Below, in pieces: positions 33,656 to 42,480 of a stretch of DNA of 64,000 nucleotides. A program made the position numbers and the translations under genes. The DNA is taken from positions 4,774,001 through 4,838,000 of the forward strand of contig NZ_JASGJZ010000001.1 in assembly GCF_047601025.1 (NCBI RefSeq). Reading direction: 5' to 3'. The notes under the pieces are model-generated. The model had not been told where the DNA came from and did not search any database. It saw nothing but the letters and a program-made list of their open reading frames with translations. The stretch is from Pseudorhodoferax sp047601025. GTDB taxonomy: Bacteria > Pseudomonadota > Gammaproteobacteria > Burkholderiales > Burkholderiaceae_C. Each line of letters starts with the position of its first letter. Position 1 is the first letter of the stretch.

Positions 33656-35937
33656 GAAACGCGGACCCTGGCTGGCGCGGCGAGGCCCCCTGCCCGCGCG
33701 CCGCGCCCGGCCAGGCCCAGCACCACCTGCAGCGCTATCGCGACCGCGCCGGCGATGAACACCACGTCGCCGAAGGTGCGCACCCAGCGCAGGGTCTGCA
33801 GCAGCGGCTGCTGCATGAAGGCCTCGCTGCGCGCCCACCACAGTCCCTGGCTCACGCTGGCGTGGAACTGGATGAAGCCGATCGGCAGCAGGCTGGTCGC
33901 GATCATCAGCACCAGGCCGGCGTTCAGGCCCCAGAACGCGGTCTTCATCAGCGGCTCGCTGAACGCGACCTGTGGCCGGATGTAGCGCAGCACCAGCAGC
34001 GTGAAGCCCAGCGCCAGGAAGCCGTAGACGCCGAACAGGGCCGCATGCGCGTGCACCGGCGTGGTGTTGAGCCCCTGCACGTAGTACAGCGAGATCGGCG
34101 GGTTGATCATGAAGCCGAACACGCCGGCGCCCAGCATGTTCCAGAACGCCACCGCGACGAAGCTGAGCAGCGGCCACTTCAGGTCGGCCATCCACGGCGC
34201 GCGCGCCTTCAGGCGCCAGTTCTCCCAGGCCTCGTGGCCCAGTACGATCAGCGGCACCACTTCCAGCGCGCTGAACGAGGCGCCCACGGCCATGACCGGC
34301 GTGGTGGTGCCCGCGAAATACAGGTGGTGGAAGGTGCCGGGGATGCCGCCCAGCAGGAACAGCGAGGCCGAGGCCAGGCTGGCGGTGGTGGCCATGCTGC
34401 GCGAGACCAGGCCCATGCTGCTGAACACGAAGGCCAGCGCCGTGGTGGCGAACACCTCGAAGAAGCCCTCCACCCACAGGTGCACCACCCACCAGCGCCA
34501 GTACTCCATCACCGACAGGCTGGTGCGCTCGCCGTAGAACAGCCCGGCGCCGTAGAACAGGCCGATGGCGCCGACCGAGGCCGTGAGCAGCGCCAGCAGG
34601 TTCTTGTCCTCGCCGTTGCGGGCGAACAGCGCCGGCAGCACGCCGCGCAGCATCAGCACCAGCCACAGCAGGATGCCGACCCACTTGAGGATCTGCCAGA
34701 GGCGGCCCAGGTCCACGTACTCGTAGCCCTGGTGGCCGAGCCAGAAGCTCCACTCGGCCGGCATCTTCTGCGCGATCGCCAGGTAGTTGCCGACGAAGGA
34801 GCCGACGCAGACGAAGACCAGCGCCCAGAACAGCACGTCCACGCCCAGCTTCTGGAACTTCGGGTCCTTGCCGCCGTTGATGACCGGCGCCAGGAACAGG
34901 CCCACGGCCAGGAAGCCGGTGGCGATCCAGAACAGCGCGGACTGGATGTGCCAGGTGCGCGTGAGCGCGTACGGGAACCACTGCGACACGTCGACGCCGT
35001 AGAAGCCCTGCCCCTCCAGCGTGTAGTGCGCGGTGAAACCGCCGATGAACACCTGGAACACGAACAGCGCCACCACCAGGAACAGGTACTTGCCCAGCGC
35101 GCGCTGCGACGGCGTCAGCGCGAAGCTGGCCAGCGGGTCGCGCGCCGGCGCCGCCGGCAGCGGCTCCTCGTGGTTGCGCAGGAAGGCCCAGCCCCACACC
35201 AGGAAGCCGATGCCGGCCAGCAGGATCACCACGCTGGCGATCGACCAGACCACGTTCTCCCCGCTCGGCACGTTGCCGACCAGCGGCTCGTGCGGCCAGT
35301 TGTTGGTGTAGGTCACGTGCGAGCCGGGCCGCTCGGTGGCGGCGGCCCAGGCGGTCCAGAAGAAGAACCGGCCGAGCGCCTGGCGCCGCTCGGCGCTGGG
35401 CAGCGTGTCTTCCTTCATCGCGAAGCTTTCGCGGCTCTTGCGCAGCGCGGGCGCGTCGGAGAACAGCTGGTCGTAGTAGGCCGCCGTCTGCGCCATGGCC
35501 CGGGCGCGGCGCGCGCTGACGACCAGCGTGCCGCCGTCGTCCACGCGGTTGCCGCGGTACTCGGCCTGCAGCGCCGCGCGCAGCGCGCCCTGCTCGGCCG
35601 CGTCCAGCGCGGCGTAGGGCCGGCCGTGGCGCTCCTGGGCGCCCTGCTCCAGCCAGGCGGTCAGCTCGCGGTGCAGCCAGTCGGCGCTCCAGTCCGGCGC
35701 CTGGTAAGCGCCGTGGCCCCAGACCGAACCCAGCTGCATGCCGCCGACGGACTGCCAGGCGGTCTGGCCGTCCAGGATCTGCTCGCCGGTGAACAGCGTC
35801 GTGCCGCCGGCCGTGGCCACCTTGGCCGGCAGCGGCGGCGCCTGGCGGTAGACCTCGGCGCCGAAGTACCCCAGCAGCGAGAACATCACAAGGCACACGC
35901 CGATCAGCGCGAACCAGTGCTTGCGGTAAGCCCCCAT
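33652..35937 (-). CDS. norB: Quinol-dependent nitric oxide reductase (qNOR)
   Basis: A 761-aa, about 14-helix haem-copper-family enzyme reducing NO to N2O with electrons from quinol. The N-terminal extension of some 210 residues (membrane anchor near 10-27, then a periplasmic domain) is the fused, haem-less NorC-like part that defines the single-subunit form; no norC gene is present. The catalytic core has TRTWHIQSALFWIATGF, WVVHLWVEGFFEVF (metal-site His with the qNOR Glu region), GTFHHLYFAG (His pair) and VHAHAALFGVYG with the proximal His. It follows norA by 10 bp on the same strand, as in the Ralstonia norAB operon. Confidence 0.94.
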   Translation of the reverse strand: MGAYRKHWFALIGVCLVMFSLLGYFGAEVYRQAPPLPAKVATAGGTTLFTGEQILDGQTAWQSVGGMQLGSVWGHGAYQAPDWSADWLHRELTAWLEQGAQERHGRPYAALDAAEQGALRAALQAEYRGNRVDDGGTLVVSARRARAMAQTAAYYDQLFSDAPALRKSRESFAMKEDTLPSAERRQALGRFFFWTAWAAATERPGSHVTYTNNWPHEPLVGNVPSGENVVWSIASVVILLAGIGFLVWGWAFLRNHEEPLPAAPARDPLASFALTPSQRALGKYLFLVVALFVFQVFIGGFTAHYTLEGQGFYGVDVSQWFPYALTRTWHIQSALFWIATGFLAVGLFLAPVINGGKDPKFQKLGVDVLFWALVFVCVGSFVGNYLAIAQKMPAEWSFWLGHQGYEYVDLGRLWQILKWVGILLWLVLMLRGVLPALFARNGEDKNLLALLTASVGAIGLFYGAGLFYGERTSLSVMEYWRWWVVHLWVEGFFEVFATTALAFVFSSMGLVSRSMATTASLASASLFLLGGIPGTFHHLYFAGTTTPVMAVGASFSALEVVPLIVLGHEAWENWRLKARAPWMADLKWPLLSFVAVAFWNMLGAGVFGFMINPPISLYYVQGLNTTPVHAHAALFGVYGFLALGFTLLVLRYIRPQVAFSEPLMKTAFWGLNAGLVLMIATSLLPIGFIQFHASVSQGLWWARSEAFMQQPLLQTLRWVRTFGDVVFIAGAVAIALQVVLGLAGRGARAGGLAAPARVRVS

Positions 35938-35947
35938 GGCGCGCCCC

Positions 35948-36622
35948 TCAATGCACCACTGCCGGCGCGAAGCGCTCGAACAGGATGTTGTTCTCGGTGT
36001 GGATGTGCTGCATCAGGTCGGCACGGAAGGTCGCCAGCCCGGTGTACAGCGCGCGCCAGGTGGTGCAGGCGCCGCGCGGCGGCGTGATGTCGTCGGTCAG
36101 CTCGGCCAGGCGGCGCAGCTCGGCGCCGTGCTCGTCGTGCTCGGCGCGCATCACGCCGATCGGCATGCCGGCCATGCGGCCCTGGCCGCGCGCGATCAGC
36201 GGGAACAGCACCTGCTCCTCCTTGCGCATGTGGCTCTCCAGCGCCTGCGCCATGGCCTCCAGGTGGTCGGCCAGGCCGTGCGGGCAGTCCGGCCGCTCGC
36301 CGTGCACCCGCTCGACCTTGCGCGCCAGGCGGATCAGCTCGGGCAGCTGCTCGCGGTGCACCGCGTGGTAGCGCGCCAGGATGTGGTTCACCAGCGCGAT
36401 GTCGCTGGCCTCGCTCCAGTCCTGCTCGGCCGCGTCGGCGCGCTGCTGCAGCGCCTGCAGCTCGGCCGCCAGCGGCGCGGCATCCACGCCGGCCTGGTCG
36501 GCGGCGGTGCGCAGCGTGCGGTTGCCGGCGCAGCAGAAGTCCAGCCGGTGCTGGTCGAACAGGCGTGTGGCGCCCGGGATGCAGCGGGCCAGCTGGCCGA
36601 GCGATTGGTCCATCAGTTCCAT
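35948..36622 (-). CDS. norA: Iron-sulfur cluster repair di-iron protein (NorA/YtfE)
   Basis: A 224-aa cytoplasmic di-iron protein that repairs nitrosatively damaged Fe-S clusters and binds NO. The N-terminal DUF542 segment has the paired cysteines in RLDFCCAGNRTLR near residues 29-33. The hemerythrin-like domain supplies His/Glu ligands in ILARYHAVHREQLPEL, ALESHMRKEEQVLFPLI, MRAEHDEHGAEL and LMQHIHTENNILFERF. The ATG at 36622 has an AAGGAG ribosome site; upstream ATGs add unlike sequence. It is first in the norAB pair, preceded by a sigma54-like promoter and NorR boxes. Confidence 0.94.
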   Translation of the reverse strand: MELMDQSLGQLARCIPGATRLFDQHRLDFCCAGNRTLRTAADQAGVDAAPLAAELQALQQRADAAEQDWSEASDIALVNHILARYHAVHREQLPELIRLARKVERVHGERPDCPHGLADHLEAMAQALESHMRKEEQVLFPLIARGQGRMAGMPIGVMRAEHDEHGAELRRLAELTDDITPPRGACTTWRALYTGLATFRADLMQHIHTENNILFERFAPAVVH

Positions 36623-36659
36623 CGGTTGCTCCTTGTGTGGCGTTGGATGCATGGCCTTT

Positions 36660-36676
36660 CGCATGCGGCGTGCCTG
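36660..36676 (-). promoter_or_regulatory. Sigma54-type promoter of norAB
   Basis: On the minus strand AGGCACGCCGCATGC has the invariant GG-N10-GC spacing of a -24/-12 promoter and differs from TGGCACG-N4-TTGC at two positions. Transcription would begin near 36650, leaving a leader of about 28 nt before norA. It sits 39 bp or more downstream of the NorR boxes, as expected for an enhancer-dependent promoter. Confidence 0.6.
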
Positions 36677-36714
36677 GAAAAAACCATTTCCTTTCATCGG
36701 GTTGCGAATTAGAT

Positions 36715-36727
36715 GGTAGATTCAACC
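36715..36727. promoter_or_regulatory. NorR box 1 (GGT-N7-ACC)
   Basis: GGT at 36715-36717 and ACC at 36725-36727 with exactly seven bases between, matching the NorR core motif described in Ralstonia. First of three in a row between norA and norR. Confidence 0.65.
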
Positions 36728-36739
36728 CAGTCCAGCAAG

Positions 36740-36752
36740 GGTAATTTGAACC
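36740..36752. promoter_or_regulatory. NorR box 2 (GGT-N7-ACC)
   Basis: GGT at 36740-36742 and ACC at 36750-36752 with seven bases between. It starts 25 bp after box 1. TAGATGGT (36710-36717) and ACCATCTA (36750-36757) also make a perfect 8-bp inverted repeat spanning boxes 1 and 2. Confidence 0.65.
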
Positions 36753-36759
36753 ATCTAAG

Positions 36760-36772
36760 GGTAGATATGACC
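36760..36772. promoter_or_regulatory. NorR box 3 (GGT-N7-ACC) over the norR start codon
   Basis: GGT at 36760-36762 and ACC at 36770-36772 with seven bases between. It starts 20 bp after box 2 and covers the norR ATG at 36767, so a bound NorR could also repress its own gene. Confidence 0.6.
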
Positions 36773-38332
36773 CTCATCGACCTGCACCAGCTGCTGCTGG
36801 CCGACCTCGGCGCGGACCTGCCGGCGGCGGTGCGCCAGCAGCGCCTGGTCGGCGTGCTGCGCCGGCATTTCGGCTGCGGCGCCGTGGCGCTGCTGCGGCT
36901 GGAGGCCGACGGCGAGCATCTGCGCCCGGTGGCCGTGGACGGCCTGTCCAGCGACGCCCTGGGCCGGCGCTTCGCGGTCAGGGAGCACCCGCGGCTGGCG
37001 GCGATCCTGCAGCGCCGCGAGGTCACGCGCTTCCACCATGACAGCGGCCTGCCCGACCCCTACGACGGCCTGGTGGTCGAGCGCCCCGGCGAACCGCTGG
37101 ACGTGCACGACTGCATGGGCGCGCCGCTGGACGTGGAAGGCCAGCGCTGGGGCGTGCTGACGCTGGACGCGCTGGCCGTCGGCACCTTCGGCGCGCAGGC
37201 GCGGCGCGACCTGCAGCAGCTCCTGCCGCTGGCCGAGGCGGCCGTGCGCGTGACGCGGCTGGAGGCCGAGCTGCGCGCCGTGCGCCAGTCCGCCACGCCG
37301 CTGCTGGCCGCCGGCGGCGCGCGCGAGGACAGCGAGATCCTCGGCCAGAGCGAGGCCATCGCCCGGCTGCTGCACGAGCTGCAGGTGGTCGCCGATTCCG
37401 AGCTGCCGGTGCTGCTGCTGGGCGAGACCGGCGTCGGCAAGGAGCTGTTCGCGCACCGGCTGCACCGCCTGTCGCGCCGCGCGGCCAAGCCCATCGTGCA
37501 CGTGAACTGCGCCGCGCTGCCCGAATCCCTGGCCGAGAGCGAACTGTTCGGCCACGTCCGGGGCGCGTTCTCCGGCGCCGTGGGCGAGCGCGCCGGCCGC
37601 ATCGAGGCGGCCGAGGGCGGCACGCTGTTCCTGGACGAGGTCGGCGAGCTGCCGCTATCCATCCAGGCCAAGCTGCTGCGCACGCTGCAGAACGGCGAGA
37701 TCCAGCGCCTGGGCGCGGACCGCCCGCGCAAGGTCGACGTGCGCGTGATCGCCGCCACCAACCGCAGCCTGCAGGAGCAGGTGCGCGACGGCGCCTTCCG
37801 CGCCGACCTGTACCACCGGCTGTCGGTCTACCCCATCCCGATCCCGCCGCTGCGCGAGCGCGGGCAGGACGTGCTGCTGCTGGCCGGCCGCTTCCTGGAG
37901 CTGAACCGCGCCCGCCTCGGCTTGCGCAGCCTGCGTCTGTCACCGGAGGCCCAGCACGCGCTGCTCGCCTACCCCTGGCCCGGCAACGTGCGCGAGCTGG
38001 AGCATGTGCTCAGCCGCGCCGCCCTCAAGGCCGTCAGCCGCGGCGCGCGGCGCGAGGACATCGTCACGCTGGACGCCGGGCTGCTGGACCTGGAACTGCT
38101 GGCACGCCCGCCCCTCCCGGCGACACCCGCCGGCGACGCGCCGGCGCGCGAGGCCCCGCCGGCGACGGACCGGCCCCTGCGCGCCATCGTCGACGAGGCG
38201 CAGCGCCAGGCCATTCGCCAGGCGCTGGAGCGCCACGGCCAGCGCTGGGCCCTGGCCGCCCGCGCGCTCGACGTGGACCCCAGCAACCTGCACAAGCTGG
38301 CGCGGCGGCTCGGGCTCAAGGGCGAGGCGTAG
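36767..38332 (+). CDS. norR: NO-responsive sigma54 activator NorR
   Basis: A 521-aa activator. The N-terminal GAF domain keeps residues linked to the mononuclear iron: SGLPDPYDGL region with Asp 92, HDCMG with Cys 116, and LTLDA with Asp 134. The AAA+ domain has Walker A GETGVGKE near 219-226, the sigma54-contact loop GAFSGA at 266-271 (most relatives have GAFTGA) and Walker B GTLFLDEVGEL near 285-295. The C-terminal Fis-type helix-turn-helix is complete. The ATG at 36767 is chosen; an upstream start at 36713 would run through two NorR boxes. It is divergent from norAB, which it should activate when iron-nitrosyl forms. Confidence 0.94.
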   Translation: MTLIDLHQLLLADLGADLPAAVRQQRLVGVLRRHFGCGAVALLRLEADGEHLRPVAVDGLSSDALGRRFAVREHPRLAAILQRREVTRFHHDSGLPDPYDGLVVERPGEPLDVHDCMGAPLDVEGQRWGVLTLDALAVGTFGAQARRDLQQLLPLAEAAVRVTRLEAELRAVRQSATPLLAAGGAREDSEILGQSEAIARLLHELQVVADSELPVLLLGETGVGKELFAHRLHRLSRRAAKPIVHVNCAALPESLAESELFGHVRGAFSGAVGERAGRIEAAEGGTLFLDEVGELPLSIQAKLLRTLQNGEIQRLGADRPRKVDVRVIAATNRSLQEQVRDGAFRADLYHRLSVYPIPIPPLRERGQDVLLLAGRFLELNRARLGLRSLRLSPEAQHALLAYPWPGNVRELEHVLSRAALKAVSRGARREDIVTLDAGLLDLELLARPPLPATPAGDAPAREAPPATDRPLRAIVDEAQRQAIRQALERHGQRWALAARALDVDPSNLHKLARRLGLKGEA

Positions 38333-38514
38333 TTCCGCCGTTCGGCCGGAACACACCGCCCTGCCCCGGCGCTACCTTCGCCCTGCGCCTGCTGCACACT
38401 GGCGCATGCTGCGGGGCCCGCGCACCGACGACGAACAGGGCTGCGGCGAACCCTTCGGCTCCGCGAATTGCAGATGAACCCGAACCCACGACGCCACGCG
38501 GAAGGATGTACACG

Positions 38515-38916
38515 ATGCTGGCCGAGCACTACCCCCTGATCAAGTTCCTGCATGTGCTGCTGGCCATGGCCAGCGGCAGCCTATTCGCCGCGCGCGGCCT
38601 GGGTGTTCTGCTGGGCGCCGCCATGCCGCTGTCGCCGCCGGTGCGCAAGCTCGCCATCGCCGTGGACAGCGCGCTGCTGCTGGCCGCGCTGGGGCTGCTG
38701 GGTGCGCTGCAGTTCGCCCCGCTCGACCAGGCCTGGCTACAGGTCAAGCTCGTGCTGCTGGTCGCCTACATCGTGCTGGGGACACTGGCGCTGCGGCGGG
38801 CCCGCAAGCCGGGCTGGCGGCTGGTGGCTTACGTGGCGTCGCTGCTGTGCTTTGGGACCATGCTGACGGTGGCGGTGCGGCATGATCCATTGGGGTGGGT
38901 TGGGCTGCTTGTGTAG
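38515..38916 (+). CDS. SirB-family membrane protein
   Basis: A 133-aa protein with four hydrophobic helices: LIKFLHVLLAMASGSLFAARG near 7-27 with the family's His, then segments near 49-67, 74-93 and 100-120. The layout fits the SirB/SirB2 family of small membrane proteins, whose function is not settled. The start at 38515 has a GGAAGG ribosome site at a good distance; an ATG at 38506 directly abuts that site and is less likely. It lies between norR and the restriction locus. Confidence 0.72.
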   Translation: MLAEHYPLIKFLHVLLAMASGSLFAARGLGVLLGAAMPLSPPVRKLAIAVDSALLLAALGLLGALQFAPLDQAWLQVKLVLLVAYIVLGTLALRRARKPGWRLVAYVASLLCFGTMLTVAVRHDPLGWVGLLV

Positions 38917-39126
38917 GTTGAATGCCCACTTCTGTTTAGGGTTGTGGGATACCTGCCCGGCAAGCCACAGGTCGTGGGTGAGGCACGACTTGAGGGCAGG
39001 TGTCGAGCGGTTTAGTCCTCAGGCTGAGAACAGCCACTCGAAACCTGTGTCTCAAATGACCGGTGTGGCCGAGACCAGGCGCTCGATGGCGCAGCAAGGC
39101 CCCCGCTTCCGACACTCGGCGCTGGG

Positions 39127-42100
39127 TCAGTGGTAAACCGTCGCGCTGCTTCCGCCCGAGGCAGTGAAGATGTGCGCGAACACAGCGCCGGCCTTCATGT
39201 TGATCTCATCCGCGTCGTAAGCACCGTCGGGCAGGTTGGCCCATAGGTGCCTGATGATCTCAGCCTTCACCTGCGCCTGGGCGGCGGCCTTCTCACGCCA
39301 ATGGTCGATCCGCAGCTTGCCGCCAATCAGCGTATCCAGCAAATCCTTGGCCACCTTCTTGATCTTGTCGCGGTCGCCCTTGGTCAGGCTGTCTTTCTGC
39401 AGCAAGTCGAAGACGGCCAATTGGGCGTCGTTGTCCAGCCCTTCGCGCAGGTAGCGCTTCTCTTCGTCGTTGAGCTTGTCGTTCAGCGCGAACAGGTCGT
39501 CCATGACCTTCTGCACTTCGGTGGCGTCCTTGTCGCGGTTGTACTCGGCGACGATCTTTTGATAGCGCTCGTACAGGTCCACCCGCGTCGGGTTGACGGC
39601 CACCATGGCGGCTAGGCGCTGCGCCAGTTGCTCCTGCAGATTGAGCACCGCCACGGCCTTGTGTGGCGTCTTCTCGAACTCGGCGCGCAGCCGGGCGAAG
39701 TCGATCTTCGACAGGTCGTAGCGCGGAACTTGGCTGTTGACCCCAAGCGCCGGCAACTGGTCATCGGTGGTCAGAGCGGTGTCCACTACCTCGTAGAGCG
39801 ACTGCAACAGGGCGCTGATATTGGGGGTCGTGCGGGCGTCTTGCAGCTTGTTGTAAATGGCTGCCAGGGCGCCTTCCACAGCGTCGTGTTCGAACAGGCC
39901 CGGATTGGGGAACAAGGCTCGATAGCGCGACTGGATGTCGTCCACGTAAACCTCATAGGTCTTGCGGTGCTCGACGTTGATCGCCAGCGCGTTGACGGCA
40001 TCCAGCAGCAGGCCTTGCTTGGTAAAGCCCTTGGCCTCGATCACCGCGTCCAGGTCAACACCCAGGCCCTCCAGGTAGCGGCGCGCCTGCAGCAGGCTGC
40101 CAGCGTACTCGGCTAGGGCCACGGTGTCGTCGCGCACCGTGTCCTCTTCGCCCTCACCCTTGCCTGTGCCCTTTCGGTCGCCCTGCGCAAAGGTGGACAG
40201 GGCCTTGCGCAGGCTCTTGAGCATGCCATTGTAGTCGATCACTAGGCCGTGCTTCTTGCCCCCGCCCACCCGGTTCACCCGCGCGATGGCCTGCATCAGC
40301 GTGTGGCCCTGCATGGGCTTGTCCAGGTACATCGTGGCCAGGCATTTCACGTCGAAGCCGGTCAGCCACATGGCGCAGACGATGGCCACGCGGAAGGGGT
40401 TCTCGGCCTTCTTGAATTCCTCTTCCAGGTTGCGCTTGACCATCCTCTCGCGGTGCGGCGTGATGTCCAGCTTGTCGCCGCGGTGATTGGTCCACTTCTG
40501 GAACTCGGCCACCTCGCCCTGTTCCTGGGACACCACCACACAGATCTCAGTGGTTCGCATCCAGTCCACATGCGCGCGGCGCGTCTTCAGCAACTCAGTC
40601 GGGGGCTTTCCCTTGGCGGCGAATAGCGCCTCCTCATGCGCCACCTGGGCGTCCAGCGCGTCGGCCTTGGCAGCCCACTTCTCCGCGATCAGGTCGTACA
40701 GCTTCACGCAGGTGATCTTGTCCAGGCACACCACCAGCGACTTGCTGCCGCCCTTGGCCACCACTCGCCAGCGCTGGTGAAAGTGGTCCACGAAGTCAGC
40801 TGCCACCTTGTCCAACCGGGTCGGTGCCGTCAGGATCGGGTACTCACTGGCCAAGGCGCGGTACAGCTTGTCTTCCTTCTCGTCCGTCCACGGGTCGTCG
40901 GCCGTGGCGCTGAGCTTGGCCGCCTCGATGTGCTGCACGATGCGCTCGCTGACGGCGGGGTCAATGATCTTCAGTTTCTCGCCTCGGTTCTCGTAGAACA
41001 GCGGCAGCGTGGCGCCATCGGCCACCGCGCGTTTGAAGTCGTAGATCGACACATAGTCACCGAACACCTGGCGGGTCAATTGCTTTTCGCTGTCGTCGAT
41101 CAGCGGTGTGCCGGTGAAGCCCAGGAACTTGGCCCGCGGCAGGCCCTTGCGCATGTTCAGCGCCAGGCGCCCGTACTGGCTGCGGTGCGCCTCGTCGGAC
41201 AGCACGATGATGTCCTCGCGCTCGGAATAGGGCTCGGTCACCCGCTCGCGGTACTTCTGCACCAGGCCGAACACATAGCTGCGGTTCTGCTCGCGCAGCA
41301 TGCGCCGCAGCGCGTCGCTGCTCTTGGCCTGATCGGCCTTGGCACTGGCCCGGCCGGTGGTGGTATAGGTGCCGGCGATCTGGTTGTCCAGCTCGGCCCG
41401 GTCGGTCACCACCACGAAGGTGTAGCTGGCCGACAGCTTGCGCCGCACCTTCTCGGTCAGGAACACCATCGAGTACGACTTGCCCGAACCCTGCGTGTGC
41501 CAGAACACGCCCAGTTGGCCTGCAGCCACCTCGGCTTTCACCGTCGCATCTTTGGACGTCAGGCGATCGATCACCCGGTTCACGCCCAGGTACTGGTGGT
41601 TGCGCGCCACGATCTTCTGCACACCGTCCTCGGTGGCGTCGAACAGCACGAAGTTCTCCACGATGTCCAGTAGCCGTCGCTGGTCCAGCATGCCCTGCAG
41701 CAGCAAGGGCAGCAGCGGCTGCGCCGGGCCCGGCTCGGGGTCGTCCTCGTCCAGGCGCTTCCAGCGGTAGAAGTGGTCCTTCGTGGCCGTGATTGAGCCG
41801 TATTGCGCGTCGTGGCCGTTGCTGATCACCACCAGCGCGTTCCAGTGGAACAGGTGTGGGATGGTGTCCAGGTAGTCGGCATAGTTCTGCTTGTAGGCGC
41901 TATCCACATGCACCTCGAAGCGCTTGAGCTCGACGAACACCAGCGGCAGGCCATTGACGTAGCCGATCAGGTCAGGCCGGCGCAAATGCAGCGGGCCGCG
42001 CACCCACAGTTCGCGCACTGCCAAAAAGCGGTTGCGCTCGGGCTTGTCGAAGTCGATCAGCCGCAGACGCTTTTCGACCAGCTGGCCGGCAGACTTGCCC

Positions 42101-42435
42101 GTGGTGTCGCGGAACCTCACCAGTACGCCATCGCGCAGCAGCCGGTACTTGTCCTGGTTCATCTGCACCGGGGTCTTGGTGCTGTCGTTCTGCACCACGG
42201 CCTCCAGTGCCTGGGCGTAGGCGGTATCGGGCAGGTCAGGGTTCAGGCGCCGCAGCGCAGCCAAAACGTCGCGCGTCAGCACCACCTGGGTGTCGGCGGT
42301 GCGGCCCAGCAGGCCATCGGCCACCAGCGGGCCTTCATCCTGCGCCATCACGCTGTCCCAGCCCAGCTCCTTGTGCAGGAACTCGGCGGTCGGCGCCTGG
42401 ATCAGCGCGTCTTCGGAATACTCGCTCTTGCCCAT
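39127..42435 (-). CDS. hsdR: Type I restriction enzyme, R subunit
   Basis: A 1102-aa motor and nuclease subunit. The N-terminal PD-(D/E)xK nuclease has RRPDLIGYVNGLPLVFVELKR near residues 152-173. The translocase core has Walker A in FWHTQGSGKSYSMVF near 310-324 and LSDEAHRSQYG (DEAH motif) near 411-421, with GFTGTPL and the later ARVNRVGGGK motif of superfamily 2. A C-terminal helical region binds the methylase core. The ATG at 42435 has a GGAGG ribosome site. It follows hsdS by 45 bp and completes hsdM-hsdS-hsdR on one strand. Confidence 0.95.
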   Translation of the reverse strand: MGKSEYSEDALIQAPTAEFLHKELGWDSVMAQDEGPLVADGLLGRTADTQVVLTRDVLAALRRLNPDLPDTAYAQALEAVVQNDSTKTPVQMNQDKYRLLRDGVLVRFRDTTGKSAGQLVEKRLRLIDFDKPERNRFLAVRELWVRGPLHLRRPDLIGYVNGLPLVFVELKRFEVHVDSAYKQNYADYLDTIPHLFHWNALVVISNGHDAQYGSITATKDHFYRWKRLDEDDPEPGPAQPLLPLLLQGMLDQRRLLDIVENFVLFDATEDGVQKIVARNHQYLGVNRVIDRLTSKDATVKAEVAAGQLGVFWHTQGSGKSYSMVFLTEKVRRKLSASYTFVVVTDRAELDNQIAGTYTTTGRASAKADQAKSSDALRRMLREQNRSYVFGLVQKYRERVTEPYSEREDIIVLSDEAHRSQYGRLALNMRKGLPRAKFLGFTGTPLIDDSEKQLTRQVFGDYVSIYDFKRAVADGATLPLFYENRGEKLKIIDPAVSERIVQHIEAAKLSATADDPWTDEKEDKLYRALASEYPILTAPTRLDKVAADFVDHFHQRWRVVAKGGSKSLVVCLDKITCVKLYDLIAEKWAAKADALDAQVAHEEALFAAKGKPPTELLKTRRAHVDWMRTTEICVVVSQEQGEVAEFQKWTNHRGDKLDITPHRERMVKRNLEEEFKKAENPFRVAIVCAMWLTGFDVKCLATMYLDKPMQGHTLMQAIARVNRVGGGKKHGLVIDYNGMLKSLRKALSTFAQGDRKGTGKGEGEEDTVRDDTVALAEYAGSLLQARRYLEGLGVDLDAVIEAKGFTKQGLLLDAVNALAINVEHRKTYEVYVDDIQSRYRALFPNPGLFEHDAVEGALAAIYNKLQDARTTPNISALLQSLYEVVDTALTTDDQLPALGVNSQVPRYDLSKIDFARLRAEFEKTPHKAVAVLNLQEQLAQRLAAMVAVNPTRVDLYERYQKIVAEYNRDKDATEVQKVMDDLFALNDKLNDEEKRYLREGLDNDAQLAVFDLLQKDSLTKGDRDKIKKVAKDLLDTLIGGKLRIDHWREKAAAQAQVKAEIIRHLWANLPDGAYDADEINMKAGAVFAHIFTASGGSSATVYH

Positions 42436-42480
42436 TGGCTCCTCCTGGTCTTTGTGGTTCGGTGCTTGGTTACTCGCCCG

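Noticed and set aside
33862..36087. 741-codon open frame on the plus strand opposite norB and norA
   Set aside because: A His/Arg/Gln-rich translation with no motifs, lying exactly over the qNOR and di-iron genes; a compositional shadow.
38333..38505. Possible small ORF between norR and the SirB-like gene
   Set aside because: Short frames only, no ribosome site or homology; the stretch looks like a spacer with a weak GTTCCG/CGGAAC stem after norR.
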